Shown in pieces: positions 9,818-18,782 of a DNA stretch of 64,000 bases. The translations under genes and the position numbers were made by a program. The notes below the pieces were generated by a model. It saw nothing but the letters and a program-made list of their open reading frames with translations. It ran no database searches and was not told the origin of the DNA. Source of the stretch: Mycobacteroides chelonae CCUG 47445 (GTDB lineage Bacteria > Actinomycetota > Actinomycetes > Mycobacteriales > Mycobacteriaceae). The stretch spans positions 3,782,001 through 3,846,000 of the forward strand of contig NZ_CP007220.1 in NCBI RefSeq assembly GCF_001632805.1, read 5' to 3'. Numbering within the stretch: the first letter of the stretch is position 1; every line of letters begins with the position of its first letter.

Positions 9818-10372
9818 CTAGCCGCCGTGCACGTCCAGTCCGTGCCCTGCGGCATACGCGACAGCCTGTGGCAGATCGACTTTCGCAGCCGTCAGGGTTG
9901 CGGTGGTCCACAACGTCGGGTCAATGCGGGCACCACGCAGGTCGGCGCCGTCGAGTTTGAGATTCTGCGTGCGGGCACCGGTGAAGTCGGCGCCGTGCAG
10001 ATTGGCCTTGCGCATATCGGTGCCCACCAGGTTGGCCTCCCGGAAACGGCAGTCCGACAGGTCCATTTCACGCAGATCGAGGCCGCCGAGCGAGGACAGC
10101 GTGAAGTCGGTCTCGGTGAACTTCGACGGACGCACCCGGCAGTCGGTGAGAGTGGAGCCCAGCAGGCTGCACTGGCGGAACTCCGAATGCCATAGCGATG
10201 TGCGGCGGAAGGTGCAGTTCCGGAAGGCAGAGCCGATATGCAGCGATTCGGTGAGATTGGCGCCGCTGAAGTCGCACTCGGTGAAGACCACGCGCTCGGT
10301 GCGCAGTTCACGAAAGTCCTCGTCGTAGAAGGTCTCTCCGGTGATCTCACGGTCAGTCCAGTGCTCGGCCAT
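9818..10372 (-). CDS. mfpA: Pentapeptide-repeat protein, MfpA-like
   Basis: 184 residues made largely of A(D/N)LXX five-residue repeats (CDFSGANLTES, CTFRRTSL, CSLLGSTL, DLREMDLSDCRFREANLVGTDMRKANLHGADF), which build a right-handed four-sided helix. MfpA of mycobacteria mimics B-form DNA and protects gyrase from fluoroquinolones. The position relative to folD and spoU agrees with Rv3361c. The start is the ATG at MAEHWTD. The gene symbol rests on synteny and repeats, and the gyrase role is inferred. Confidence 0.75.
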   Translation of the reverse strand: MAEHWTDREITGETFYDEDFRELRTERVVFTECDFSGANLTESLHIGSAFRNCTFRRTSLWHSEFRQCSLLGSTLTDCRVRPSKFTETDFTLSSLGGLDLREMDLSDCRFREANLVGTDMRKANLHGADFTGARTQNLKLDGADLRGARIDPTLWTTATLTAAKVDLPQAVAYAAGHGLDVHGG

Positions 10373-10398
10373 GACTGACATCATGCCGGGCGGGTCCG

Positions 10399-10794
10399 TC
10401 AGACGTTCACATCGAAACCCAGGTCGATATCGCAGGCCGCCTGACCTCCACGGATTCCCCAATTCTCCGTCGCACTCTCCCGCAGCACAATGGTGACGTG
10501 ATCCGGCGGTATCCCCAGCAAGGAAAGCCGTTTCACAATCTCGGCATAGAGGTTTCGTTTCGTCCCTATCGATCGGCCCGCGAAGCAGTCGATGGAAACA
10601 AAGGTGTACAGCTCCGGCCGGGCCAGGTTTGGCGCGTGCGAAAACCTGTGGGGTTCATGCACGACAAGGCGTACATGCTTGTCCCCTTCCGGTATCTGAA
10701 AGGCAGAGACCAGCGCGCCGTGGACCGCATCGATGATCGCCACCTCTTCGGCCTCGATGTATCGCCGACGGACCTCGACTACTGAACTGGGCAT
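10399..10794 (-). CDS. Tautomerase family protein
   Basis: 131 residues. Starting at MPSSVVEV leaves Pro1 after Met removal, the catalytic base of the tautomerase superfamily. The central ENWGIRGGQAACDIDLGF ending and VHEPHRF/APNLARPELYTFVSIDCFAGRS resemble Tautomerase_3-type proteins. The longer upstream frame is an antisense shadow of the methyltransferase gene. Substrate unknown. Confidence 0.72.
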   Translation of the reverse strand: MPSSVVEVRRRYIEAEEVAIIDAVHGALVSAFQIPEGDKHVRLVVHEPHRFSHAPNLARPELYTFVSIDCFAGRSIGTKRNLYAEIVKRLSLLGIPPDHVTIVLRESATENWGIRGGQAACDIDLGFDVNV

Positions 10795-10887
10795 GCCGTG
10801 GATCATCACACGGTGCCGTCGCACAACCCAGTGGATTTCTTGGTGAGCCGCTGCCGGGCCCGACAGGAGCTGCAGCAAGATAGTGGG

Positions 10888-11349
10888 GTGTTTCGCATCA
10901 TGTTTCACGAGCCCCGGATCGCCCCCAACACCGGGAACGCGATCCGGATGGTGGCGGGCACCGGGTGCGAGCTGCATCTGGTGCAGCCGTTATTCGACCT
11001 GTCGGAGGCGAAGGTGCGCCGAGCCGGTCTGGACTATCACGATATGGCCTCGGTGACGGTCCACGAGAATCTTTCTGCTGCTTGGGAATCGATGCAGCCG
11101 CAACGGGTCTATGCCTTCACCGCTCATGCGAGCGTCAGCTATACCGACATCGCCTATCAGCCGGGTGATGTGCTGCTTTTCGGCCCCGAGCCCACCGGAC
11201 TGGATGCCGAGGTACTGGCCGATCCACACATCACCGAGAAGGTGCGCATCCCGCTACTCCCCGGCCGCAGATCACTCAACCTGTCCAATGCCGCAGCCAT
11301 CGCCGCATATGAGGCCTGGCGTCAGCATGGTTTCGAAGGCAGCGTCTAA
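10888..11349 (+). CDS. tRNA (cytidine-34)-2'-O-methyltransferase, SpoU/TrmL
   Basis: 153 residues with the GTG start that gives VFRIMFHEPRIAPNTGNAIRM. SPOUT knotted-fold motifs are clear: N-terminal PRIAPNTGNAIR, the middle LLFGPEPTGL, and C-terminal RSLNLSNAAAIAAYEAWRQ. TrmL methylates the wobble base of tRNA-Leu isoacceptors in E. coli; the mycobacterial counterpart is Rv3366. It ends 4 bases past the dnaE2 stop, so the two genes converge and overlap at their 3' ends. Confidence 0.88.
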   Translation: MFRIMFHEPRIAPNTGNAIRMVAGTGCELHLVQPLFDLSEAKVRRAGLDYHDMASVTVHENLSAAWESMQPQRVYAFTAHASVSYTDIAYQPGDVLLFGPEPTGLDAEVLADPHITEKVRIPLLPGRRSLNLSNAAAIAAYEAWRQHGFEGSV

Positions 11350-14300
11350 CGGAAGTCCCGCGAGGCAGATCGGATACGCAGGTCCAGTGGTCGCAGCTGA
11401 TCGGCCACCACGGTGATGGCTCCGCTGGCATTCTGCACCTGGCCACGAATGATCAGTGCCTGCGCGGTCACCGCCAGCTTGCGATACCTCGCCCACAGCC
11501 CCACCGAGCACACCACATTCACCATCCCCGTCTCGTCCTCAAGATTGATGAACGTGACCCCGGCCGCGGTGGCAGGCCGCTGACGATGGGTAACCGCCCC
11601 TGCCACCAACACCCGTGACCCGTCCGGCACATCGAAGAGCCCCTTGGCCGGAACAACACCCAGCTCGTCGAGCTGTTTCCTCAGGAACTGGGTGGGATAC
11701 GCGTCGGGGGTGACTCCGGTAGCCCACACATCGGCAGCGGCCTGAGTCACCTCTCCCATCGGCGGCAGCACCGGAACCCGGGAGGACACCCCGACTCCGG
11801 GTAACCGGTCGGGGCGTTGCGCAGCGGCCGCACCCGCAACCCACAGCGCCTCACGCCGGGACATGCCAAAGCAACCCAGCGCCCCTCCAGTGGCCAGCGC
11901 CTCGACCTGTGCCGTGCTCAATTGGATGCGACCGGTCAGATCGAGCAGAGAAGCGAACGGGCCATGCGTTTTTCGTTCCTCGACAATTGCGTGAGCCAGG
12001 TCGCTTCCGATGTGGCGGACGGCGCCCAGCCCGATCCGCACCTCCAGGCCGGCATTCTCCAACGTCGCATAGGACAGGCTGGCATTCACATCGGGACCGT
12101 GCACGGTGACACCGTGCCGACGAGCATCGGCCACCAGGGACTGCGGCGAATAGAAACCCATGGGCTGTGCACGCAGCAGCGCCGCGCAGAATGCGGCCGG
12201 ATGATGCAGCTTGAACCAAGACGAATAGAACACCAACGAAGCGAAGCTCTGCGCGTGGCTTTCCGGAAAGCCGAAATTGGCAAAGGCATAGAGCTTTTCG
12301 TAGATGCGGTCGGCCAGATCTCCAGTGATGTCATGCAGATTCCGCATGCCCTCATAGAATCTGCTGCGCAGCCTTTCCATCCGTTCCGGCGACCGCTTGG
12401 ATCCCATGGCCCGGCGCAGCTGATCGGATTCGGCGGGGCTGAACCCGGCGACATCGACGGCGAGTTGCATCAGCTGTTCCTGAAACAGCGGCACTCCCAG
12501 AGTTTTATCCAACGCAGCCGCCATCGAGGGATGGTCATGTTGCCAATCTTTGTCAATCTTGTTGTATCGCCGGATATACGGATGTACCGAGCCACCCTGG
12601 ATGGGTCCGGGCCGGATCAGGGCCACCTCCACCACCAGGTCGTAGAAACACGTGGGTTTCAGGCGGGGCAGCGTGGCCATTTGGGCACGCGACTCCACCT
12701 GGAAGACTCCTACCGAATCCGCACGGGCCAGCATCTCGTAGACAGCAGCCTCGGAGAGATCGATATGAGCCAGGTCCACCTCGATGCCCTTGTGCTCGCG
12801 GACCAGGTCGATGCAATAGTGCAGCGCCGAGAGCATGCCCAGACCGAGTAGATCGAATTTCACCAAACCAACTGCCGCACAATCATCCTTGTCCCACTGC
12901 AGCACGCTACGGTTCTCCATACGTGCCCATTCGACGGGCACCACATCGGCCAGCGGGCGATCACAGATGACCATGCCGCCGGAGTGGATGCCCATGTGCC
13001 GGGGGAAATTCTTGATCTGCTGTGCCAGGTCGATCACCTGCGACGGAATGCCGTCAACCTCCGCCGCATCGGCCAAGCCGCCCCAGTGCCCGAGCTGCTT
13101 ACTCCAGGCGTCCTGCTGCCCCTGCGCAAACCCCAGAGCCTTGGCCATGTCCCGCACGGCCATTCGGCCACGGTAGGTGATCACATTGGCCACCTGCGCC
13201 GCATACTCGCGGCCGTATTTGTTGTAGACGTATTGGATGGCCTGTTCCCGTTCGTCCGATTCGATATCGATGTCGATGTCCGGCGGTCCATCGCGAGCAG
13301 GCGACAGGAACCGTTCGAATAAAAGACCATTGGCCACCGGGTCGACATTGGTGACCCCGAGCGCGTAGCAGACCGCCGAGTTGGCGGCGGAGCCGCGCCC
13401 TTGACACAGGATTTCACTGCGACGGCAGAACTGGGTGATGTCGTGCACCACCAGGAAATAGCCCGGAAAGTTCAGCTGCGCAATAATTTCCAGCTCGCGC
13501 TCGATTTGGGCGTAGGCCTTCTGCGCCCCCGCCCGGGAGCCGTATCGACGCGCGGCGCCTTCGAGGGCCAGATGCCGCAACCAGCTGTCCTCGGTATGGC
13601 CGGACGGGACGTCGAACGGCGGCAACTGTGGGGCGATGAGTCGCAGATCGAAGGCACACGCCTCCCCCAGCTCGGCGGCCGCTGTCACTACCTCCGGGCA
13701 GTGAGAGAACAGCCGCGCCATCTCGTCCCCGGAACGCAGATGCGCCCCGCCTACCGGGTCCAGCCAGCCCGCCGCGTCATCGAGACCCTTACGCGCACGC
13801 ACCGCCGCCATCGCCATGGCCAGGCGACCTCTCTCGGGTGTGGCGAAATGCGCTGCCGTGGTGGCGATGACGCCGACACCGAACCGCGGGGCCAGCGCGG
13901 CGAGATCCGCGTTGCGTTCATCTTCGTCCGGGTGGCCGTGCCTACTGAGCTCGATGCTGACGCGATCGGCACCAAATCGGTGCACCAGATCTGCCAGCGC
14001 CTTCTCGGCCGCAGCAGGACCGCCGTCGGCAAGCGCCCGCCGCACATGCCCCTTACGGCACCCGGTCAGAATGTGCCAGTGCCCTCCGGCCGCCTCGGCG
14101 AGAACATCAAGGTCGTAGCGTGGCTTACCCTTTCGATCTTTGGGCGTTCCGCCCGACAGGTGCGCGGCAGCCATCTGCCGCGACAACCTCCGATAACCCT
14201 CCTGACCACGGGCCAGCACCAGTAGATGCACCGAATCCTCCGTGTTTCCCTGCCCGCCAAGGGATAATTCCGCACCGAACACGGTGGGTAAGCCGAGTTC

Positions 14301-14627
14301 CTTCGCGGCTTCCGCGAACCGGACGACCCCGTAGAAACCGTCGTGGTCGGTGATGGCCAGCGCCCTGAGATCCAGGCGTGCGGCCTCCTGCGCCATCTCC
14401 TCCGGCAGGCTGGCGCCGTCGAGAAAGCTGAATGCCGAATGCGCGTGCAGTTCCGCGTAGGGCACCGCAGACCGCCCGCGTTCCCGCGGGGGCGGCTCAT
14501 AGGGCGGCCGCTTTCGGCTCCACGCCGGGCTATCCCCACCGTCACCCGGCGGGGCGTGGGGTTTGAGGCGCCCATCAAGCACCCTCTCCATTTCCGCCCA
14601 GGTTGGCGGACCCGGTGACCAGCCCAC
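11346..14627 (-). CDS. dnaE2: Error-prone DNA polymerase III alpha subunit
   Basis: 1,093 residues from the GTG at VGWSPGPPTWAEMERVL, the start that matches known DnaE2 proteins. Contains an N-terminal PHP domain (HAHSAFSFLDGASLPEE, AITDHDGFYG), the polymerase active-site stretch PDIDIDIES, the fingers/thumb region, and a C-terminal OB fold (GVTFINLEDETGMVNVV). DnaE2 is the catalytic subunit of the SOS mutasome with ImuA' and ImuB and carries out damage-induced mutagenesis. A perfect SOS box lies 13 bases upstream of the start. Both partner genes are in this window at 23.3-25.6 kb. Confidence 0.95.
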   Translation of the reverse strand: MGWSPGPPTWAEMERVLDGRLKPHAPPGDGGDSPAWSRKRPPYEPPPRERGRSAVPYAELHAHSAFSFLDGASLPEEMAQEAARLDLRALAITDHDGFYGVVRFAEAAKELGLPTVFGAELSLGGQGNTEDSVHLLVLARGQEGYRRLSRQMAAAHLSGGTPKDRKGKPRYDLDVLAEAAGGHWHILTGCRKGHVRRALADGGPAAAEKALADLVHRFGADRVSIELSRHGHPDEDERNADLAALAPRFGVGVIATTAAHFATPERGRLAMAMAAVRARKGLDDAAGWLDPVGGAHLRSGDEMARLFSHCPEVVTAAAELGEACAFDLRLIAPQLPPFDVPSGHTEDSWLRHLALEGAARRYGSRAGAQKAYAQIERELEIIAQLNFPGYFLVVHDITQFCRRSEILCQGRGSAANSAVCYALGVTNVDPVANGLLFERFLSPARDGPPDIDIDIESDEREQAIQYVYNKYGREYAAQVANVITYRGRMAVRDMAKALGFAQGQQDAWSKQLGHWGGLADAAEVDGIPSQVIDLAQQIKNFPRHMGIHSGGMVICDRPLADVVPVEWARMENRSVLQWDKDDCAAVGLVKFDLLGLGMLSALHYCIDLVREHKGIEVDLAHIDLSEAAVYEMLARADSVGVFQVESRAQMATLPRLKPTCFYDLVVEVALIRPGPIQGGSVHPYIRRYNKIDKDWQHDHPSMAAALDKTLGVPLFQEQLMQLAVDVAGFSPAESDQLRRAMGSKRSPERMERLRSRFYEGMRNLHDITGDLADRIYEKLYAFANFGFPESHAQSFASLVFYSSWFKLHHPAAFCAALLRAQPMGFYSPQSLVADARRHGVTVHGPDVNASLSYATLENAGLEVRIGLGAVRHIGSDLAHAIVEERKTHGPFASLLDLTGRIQLSTAQVEALATGGALGCFGMSRREALWVAGAAAAQRPDRLPGVGVSSRVPVLPPMGEVTQAAADVWATGVTPDAYPTQFLRKQLDELGVVPAKGLFDVPDGSRVLVAGAVTHRQRPATAAGVTFINLEDETGMVNVVCSVGLWARYRKLAVTAQALIIRGQVQNASGAITVVADQLRPLDLRIRSASRDFR

Positions 14628-14639
14628 CCCAACAGTGTA

Positions 14640-14655
14640 TCGAACATTTGTTCGA
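14640..14655 (-). promoter_or_regulatory. LexA SOS box for dnaE2
   Basis: TCGAAC-ATTT-GTTCGA, a perfect palindrome matching the mycobacterial LexA consensus, just upstream of the dnaE2 start. It also sits about 120 bases upstream of the divergent hydrolase gene. Confidence 0.93.
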
Positions 14656-14687
14656 ATTTCACCATCGGCAAATGCGACTCCAGCAAG

Positions 14688-14706
14688 GTAACTAACTGGA
14701 TACATA
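14688..14706. promoter_or_regulatory. TetR operator-like site upstream of first hydrolase
   Basis: GTAACTAACTGGATACATA, nearly the same as the sequence at 16527-16545 upstream of the paralogous hydrolase. Sharing between the promoters of two paralogous genes that flank a TetR gene suggests a common operator. Inferred. Confidence 0.5.
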
Positions 14707-14774
14707 AGATGTATGCTGGTGGCCATAGCACGCTCAATAGCGCCAAACACCCCACCAAGAACCCGGAGAAGCGA

Positions 14775-15752
14775 ATGCCACACCACGGCAACTACACCCC
14801 CGAAAAGGTCACCTTCCCCTCGCATGACGAGGACATCGTCGGTGTCGTTCACCGCCCGCACGGCGACGGCCCCTTCCCCGCCGTCGTCCTGCTCGGTCCC
14901 TATTCATTCGAGAAAGAACAGGCACCAATCCACTACGCCACCCGATTGGCCGACGAGGGATTCCTGGCGCTGGCGTTCGATCCCCGCACAGTGGGCGAAA
15001 GCGGCGGCACTCCCCGCCGCCTTGAGAACCCGAAGATGAAGAATGAAGACGCGGTAGCAGCCATCGACTATCTACTCACCCGCGATGACGTCGATGCATC
15101 GCGCATCTTCGGGGCCGGTGTCTGTCAAGGCGGCCCTGAGATGCTCGACATCGCCTCCTACGACGGCCGGATCAAGGCCGTTGCCTCGGTAACCGGTTAC
15201 TACCGCGACCGCGAAACCGACCTGTTCATGATCGCCGCCGGTGTCAGCGAAAACCCATTCGACGCGGCGACCGCGCCGACCACCGAGCAGCTCGAAACAC
15301 TCCTTGAATCTCGGCTCGAACGAGCGCGTAAGGCCAAGACACAGTATGAGGAGACGGGTGAGGTCGTCTACGCACCTCTGGTCTCTCCCAACCTGGGTGA
15401 CCCGGTCACCGGGGCCGAGGCCGGACTGCCCGGCCCGCTGGTGTGGAGCTGGTATGGATCGTGGACGCTCAAGGGCTGGGAAAATCGCTACGCCATCATG
15501 AGCGACCTCGACCACTTCGACTACACCACCGCGCCCGGAGTCGCCAGGCTCGAAAAGCCCGCTCTGGTCATCCACTCCGATAGCTGCATGAATCCGGCGG
15601 CGGCGCGGCGCCACTTCGAGTCGATCCCCACCACCGACAAGAAACTCATCTGGGAGAACGGCACCAACCACTTCCAGTACTACGACCAGCCCGACATCGT
15701 CGACCGCACTGTCGGCCATATCGCAGACTGGTTCAACAGCCACCTGGCCTAA
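14775..15752 (+). CDS. Dienelactone-hydrolase-like alpha/beta hydrolase, copy A
   Basis: 325 residues starting at MPHHGNYTPEKVTFPSH. Alpha/beta-hydrolase fold with a GVCQGGPE elbow near residue 117, in which cysteine replaces the usual serine nucleophile, as in dienelactone hydrolase; NHFQYYD near residue 299 could supply the catalytic histidine. It is a close paralog of the gene at 16603-17580 along its whole length. A TetR gene lies between them. Substrate unknown. The long antisense extension of dnaE2 over this start is not coding. Confidence 0.78.
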   Translation: MPHHGNYTPEKVTFPSHDEDIVGVVHRPHGDGPFPAVVLLGPYSFEKEQAPIHYATRLADEGFLALAFDPRTVGESGGTPRRLENPKMKNEDAVAAIDYLLTRDDVDASRIFGAGVCQGGPEMLDIASYDGRIKAVASVTGYYRDRETDLFMIAAGVSENPFDAATAPTTEQLETLLESRLERARKAKTQYEETGEVVYAPLVSPNLGDPVTGAEAGLPGPLVWSWYGSWTLKGWENRYAIMSDLDHFDYTTAPGVARLEKPALVIHSDSCMNPAAARRHFESIPTTDKKLIWENGTNHFQYYDQPDIVDRTVGHIADWFNSHLA

Positions 15753-15759
15753 ACGGGGG

Positions 15760-15804
15760 GCGCCTCGGCTGGGCGAAGACAGAACCACTGCCCAGCCGAG
15801 GCGC
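15760..15804 (+). terminator. Hairpin after hydrolase A
   Basis: A perfect 15-base-pair stem (GCGCCTCGGCTGGGC at 15760-15774 with its complement at 15790-15804) starts 8 bases after the stop codon and precedes the TetR gene. There is no T-run, so termination is inferred from stem strength. Confidence 0.7.
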
Positions 15805-15842
15805 TGCCGAAATCCATGGCGATCTACCTCTACGCTCATGAC

Positions 15843-16415
15843 ATGCCGCCCGACGCCTCTGCGACTAAGAAGCGGCTACTCGATGCCGCTTACGCGGAGT
15901 TCGCCGAACACGGCCTGGCCGGCGCGCGTGTCGATAGGATCGGCGCCGCCGCGGAGGCTAACAAGCGCCTGATCTACGTCTACTACACCAACAAAGAGAC
16001 GTTGTTCGACATCGTGGTTGCCCACTCTATTCAGCAGATGTCCGAGGCTGTCCCGTTCACTCCCGAGGACCTGTCCGGCTACGCGGGTGCACTGTTCGAC
16101 CACATGGTCGACCACCCCGAGCATCTGCGACTTGCCACCTGGGCGCAGCTGGAACGGCCTGTCGCTGGCCCAGCCGAAACCGCGGCTTACGCCGCCAAAA
16201 TCAAAGCAATCGCTGAAACACGTTCCCTTTCAGGACGTGTACAGCCAGCCGACATCTTGGCCCTCATCCTTGGACTGACGACCGCATGGTTCGGTGCGTC
16301 GCCCGCCCTGCGCGGTCTCGCGGATTCCGAACCATTCTCTCCCCAGCGTCTGGCCACCCACCGTGCCGTACTCATCGCGACCGTCGAGGCCCTCATCGAC
16401 ATCGCGGGACGATGA
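15843..16415 (+). CDS. TetR-family transcriptional regulator
   Basis: 190 residues from MPPDASATKKRLLDAAY. The N-terminal helix-turn-helix (AEFAEHGLAGARVDRIGAAAEANKRLIYVYYTNKETLF) is typical of TetR; the C-terminal half is the ligand pocket (TetR_C family with DHPEHLRLATWAQLE). It sits between two paralogous hydrolases that share an operator-like sequence and is the likely local repressor. The inducing ligand may be a hydrolase substrate (inference). Confidence 0.88.
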   Translation: MPPDASATKKRLLDAAYAEFAEHGLAGARVDRIGAAAEANKRLIYVYYTNKETLFDIVVAHSIQQMSEAVPFTPEDLSGYAGALFDHMVDHPEHLRLATWAQLERPVAGPAETAAYAAKIKAIAETRSLSGRVQPADILALILGLTTAWFGASPALRGLADSEPFSPQRLATHRAVLIATVEALIDIAGR

Positions 16416-16526
16416 CTGACGCGCGATACAGACGCGGCTAGCCGGGCTCTTCGACCGTCCTGCCGAACACGATTCACGTCGCCCGGCTACCAAATCACGT
16501 GACGTCGACTGTCAGGTCGCGCGTAT

Positions 16527-16545
16527 GTAACTAACTAGATAGTAT
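16527..16545. promoter_or_regulatory. TetR operator-like site upstream of second hydrolase
   Basis: GTAACTAACTAGATAGTAT. Inside it ACTAACTAGATAGT is an imperfect 14-base palindrome. TAGTAT at its end could be a -10 box, so a bound repressor would block the promoter. The first 10 bases and the following GATA match the site at 14688. Confidence 0.5.
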
Positions 16546-16602
16546 CGCGATGCGGGCGATTGCTCGTAACGATCGGGCAAGAGAATTTGGAGGAACGCCA
16601 CA

Positions 16603-17580
16603 GTGGCTCAGCATGGCAACTACACAGTCGAAAAGGTCACCTTTCCCTCTCACGGGGAAACCCTGGTGGGCGATTTGTACCGCCCCGAGGGGGACGGCCC
16701 GTTTCCTGTAGTGGTGACGCTCGGACCGTACTCGTTCGAGAAGGAGCAAGCTCCCACGCAGTACTCGACCCGGCTAGCCGACGAGGGTTTCGTTTCGCTC
16801 GCTTTCGACCCGCGCACGGTCGGCGAGTCGAGCGGCGAGCCGCGTAGGCTTGAGAACCCGGTGATGAAGAACGAGGATGTGGTCTCGGCTCTCGACTACC
16901 TGGTGAATAGACCCGATGTAGACGCATCGCGCGTTTTCGCACTGGGGATTTGCCAGGGTGGTCCCGAACTGCTCGATGTGGCCTCTTACGACGACAGAAT
17001 CACAGCGGTCGCCTGTGTGACCGGCTACTTCCGTGACGCAGACGCCGACCTGTTTCCCGTCACCGCCGGGGTCGCAGCCAACCCGTTCGACGAGGCTTCC
17101 CTACCACCACGGGAGCAACTGGAGGCGCTGCTATCGGAGCGTCTGCAACGGGCACGTGAAGCCAAGGAGCTCTACGAAACGACCGGGGAAGTCATCTACC
17201 AGCCGCTGGTCTCACCCGATCTCGCCGATCCCACGGTGGGCTCCCGGGCGGGACTGCCTGGCCCGGCAGTGTGGGCTTGGTATGGGCCGTGGACATTGAA
17301 GGGCTTTGAAAACCGCTACGCCATCATGAGCGACCTGGACCACTTCGGATATTCCACCGTTCCCGGCGTCGCGAAGCTCCAGAAGCCCGCGATTGTCTTC
17401 CACGGCGACTACTGCTTGAGCCCGATTTCCGCCAAGCGGCACTTCGAGTCGATTGCTACCACAGACAAGAAGTTGGTCTGGGATAACGACGTGTTCCACT
17501 CGGACTACTACGACACACCCGATGTCGTCGACCGCACAGTGGGCGCCGCTGCCAACTGGTTCCGCGACCACGGAGCCTGA
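16603..17580 (+). CDS. Dienelactone-hydrolase-like alpha/beta hydrolase, copy B
   Basis: 325 residues; GTG start preceded by a good ribosome site (TTGGAGGAA). Same domain plan as copy A: HGNYTxEKVTFPSH at the start, LGPYSFEKEQAP, LAFDPRTVGES, a GICQGGPE cysteine elbow near residue 117, and FHSDYYDTP near the end where copy A has NHFQYYDQP. The histidine context differs, so substrate range may have diverged. It is probably controlled by the TetR protein encoded just upstream. Confidence 0.78.
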   Translation: MAQHGNYTVEKVTFPSHGETLVGDLYRPEGDGPFPVVVTLGPYSFEKEQAPTQYSTRLADEGFVSLAFDPRTVGESSGEPRRLENPVMKNEDVVSALDYLVNRPDVDASRVFALGICQGGPELLDVASYDDRITAVACVTGYFRDADADLFPVTAGVAANPFDEASLPPREQLEALLSERLQRAREAKELYETTGEVIYQPLVSPDLADPTVGSRAGLPGPAVWAWYGPWTLKGFENRYAIMSDLDHFGYSTVPGVAKLQKPAIVFHGDYCLSPISAKRHFESIATTDKKLVWDNDVFHSDYYDTPDVVDRTVGAAANWFRDHGA

Positions 17581-17640
17581 GTAATTCTGCACTCCGAAGG
17601 GAGCCACCGCGAGTCTGAATTTGCAGGGCCGCAAACGAAT

Positions 17641-18288
17641 TCAGGCGCTCCTGTTGCGCGGCAGAAGGCGGGGCGGGCCACTAGGCCCGCCCCGCTCCGA
17701 CTGCTCACTCTGGATGGATTCCGGCAACGGTTCCTTCAGACCAGCGATGACCTGGATCTGATCGGCGACCCGGTAGACCGAAGCCTCATCCACCAGCCCG
17801 AACAGCTTCTCGACGACGTCGTGGGCGGTCGCCGCGTCCAGGCCCACGATCCGTAGCTCGCCCTGATCTGCGCGCACCACCACCATCGCCAACCCCAAGA
17901 CACGCGATAGCGAGTCTTGTCGCAGTTCCACCGTTCGCACCAGGGCAAACGGGATAACCCAGAAAGATCTGAACCACAACGTCTTCGATGCGATGTACAG
18001 CACCTTGTCGTCCAGGACACCCCACCGATATGCGCGGTAACGCTGCAGTGGCCGAAGCACCACCCACGCCAGCGCGCAGGAGATGCACAGCAGCCCCAAC
18101 ACCCCCGCCACATGCTCCAGTGGGGTGCTGGCGTAGGCCGGCTGCGCTGTCAGCGCCCACACCGCCGCCACCACGACAACCAGCGGACTGCATACCAATG
18201 CGTACTGGATGGCCCAGAGCACGGGAGCCGACCTGCTGGCACCGACTCCCACCGGCAGCACGGAAGCCGTAGGGGCCGTGTCGATCAC
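17641..18288 (-). CDS. PH-domain membrane protein
   Basis: 215 residues from the GTG at VIDTAPTASVLP. Two membrane segments (about 20-46 and 59-78) precede a bacterial PH-like domain (YRWGVLDDKVLYIASKTLWFRSFWVIPFALVRTVELRQDSLSRVLGLA). A charged Ser/Pro/Arg tail ends it. It starts 2 bases after the stop of the next upstream gene, which suggests coupling. Function unknown. Confidence 0.7.
   Translation of the reverse strand: MIDTAPTASVLPVGVGASRSAPVLWAIQYALVCSPLVVVVAAVWALTAQPAYASTPLEHVAGVLGLLCISCALAWVVLRPLQRYRAYRWGVLDDKVLYIASKTLWFRSFWVIPFALVRTVELRQDSLSRVLGLAMVVVRADQGELRIVGLDAATAHDVVEKLFGLVDEASVYRVADQIQVIAGLKEPLPESIQSEQSERGGPSGPPRLLPRNRSA
17669..17694. terminator. Strong hairpin inside the end of the PH-domain gene
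   Basis: An 11-base-pair GC-rich stem with a 4-base loop (CGGGGCGGGCC-ACTA-GGCCCGCCCCG) lies within the last 20 codons of the minus-strand gene and 90 bases after hydrolase B. It could terminate the incoming plus-strand transcript. No T-run; tentative. Confidence 0.4.
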
Positions 18289-18290
18289 CG

Positions 18291-18671
18291 CTACTCCCCC
18301 ACTGCCGGAGCGAACCGGCGCATCCATATCTGCCGTATCGCAATGGCCGCAAGCACGAACACCAGCACCGCGGTCGGCGACCAGGCGATCGTACGGTCGA
18401 GCCCACCGAACGCATAGGCGATCAGGCACAACGAAAGGAACGGCACGCCCACCAGCTGCACGGCAGCTGGATTGAACGGCACATAGTCGGCGTAGCGGCG
18501 TGGCATGCCGTCGGTGAGCGGGGTATAGGCAGTCCACCCGTAATCCCAGCCCCGCAGGTTCAACCCCCTGTTCACCAAGGCGGCTACCACGAACGTCCAC
18601 CAGGCAGCATTGCCGGCGGTGCGCGCAGCATGGAACACCCGAACGCGTGACATTCCTGGAGTATCCCCCAT
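18291..18671 (-). CDS. Small membrane protein, unknown
   Basis: 126 residues starting MGDTPGMSR, with predicted membrane segments at about 19-36, 66-88 and 91-112. It is translationally coupled to the PH-domain protein downstream. I do not recognise a family; the pair may work together at the membrane. Confidence 0.6.
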   Translation of the reverse strand: MGDTPGMSRVRVFHAARTAGNAAWWTFVVAALVNRGLNLRGWDYGWTAYTPLTDGMPRRYADYVPFNPAAVQLVGVPFLSLCLIAYAFGGLDRTIAWSPTAVLVFVLAAIAIRQIWMRRFAPAVGE

Positions 18672-18782
18672 GGCTAACTCCCCAATGACGAACTTGTCAC
18701 ACATCGTTGACGAAACACCCCGAAACGGCAACGATGACTCCAAACGGGCCGATAAGCGGCCTAACAGTCTCAGGGGTAGCAC

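Noticed and set aside
10372..10462. Longer start for the pentapeptide-repeat gene
   Set aside because: The extra residues overlap the tautomerase gene and lack repeat character.
14628..14861. N-terminal extension of the dnaE2 frame
   Set aside because: The frame stays open by chance over the divergent hydrolase gene; family members begin at the GTG at 14627 and the SOS box lies inside the extension.
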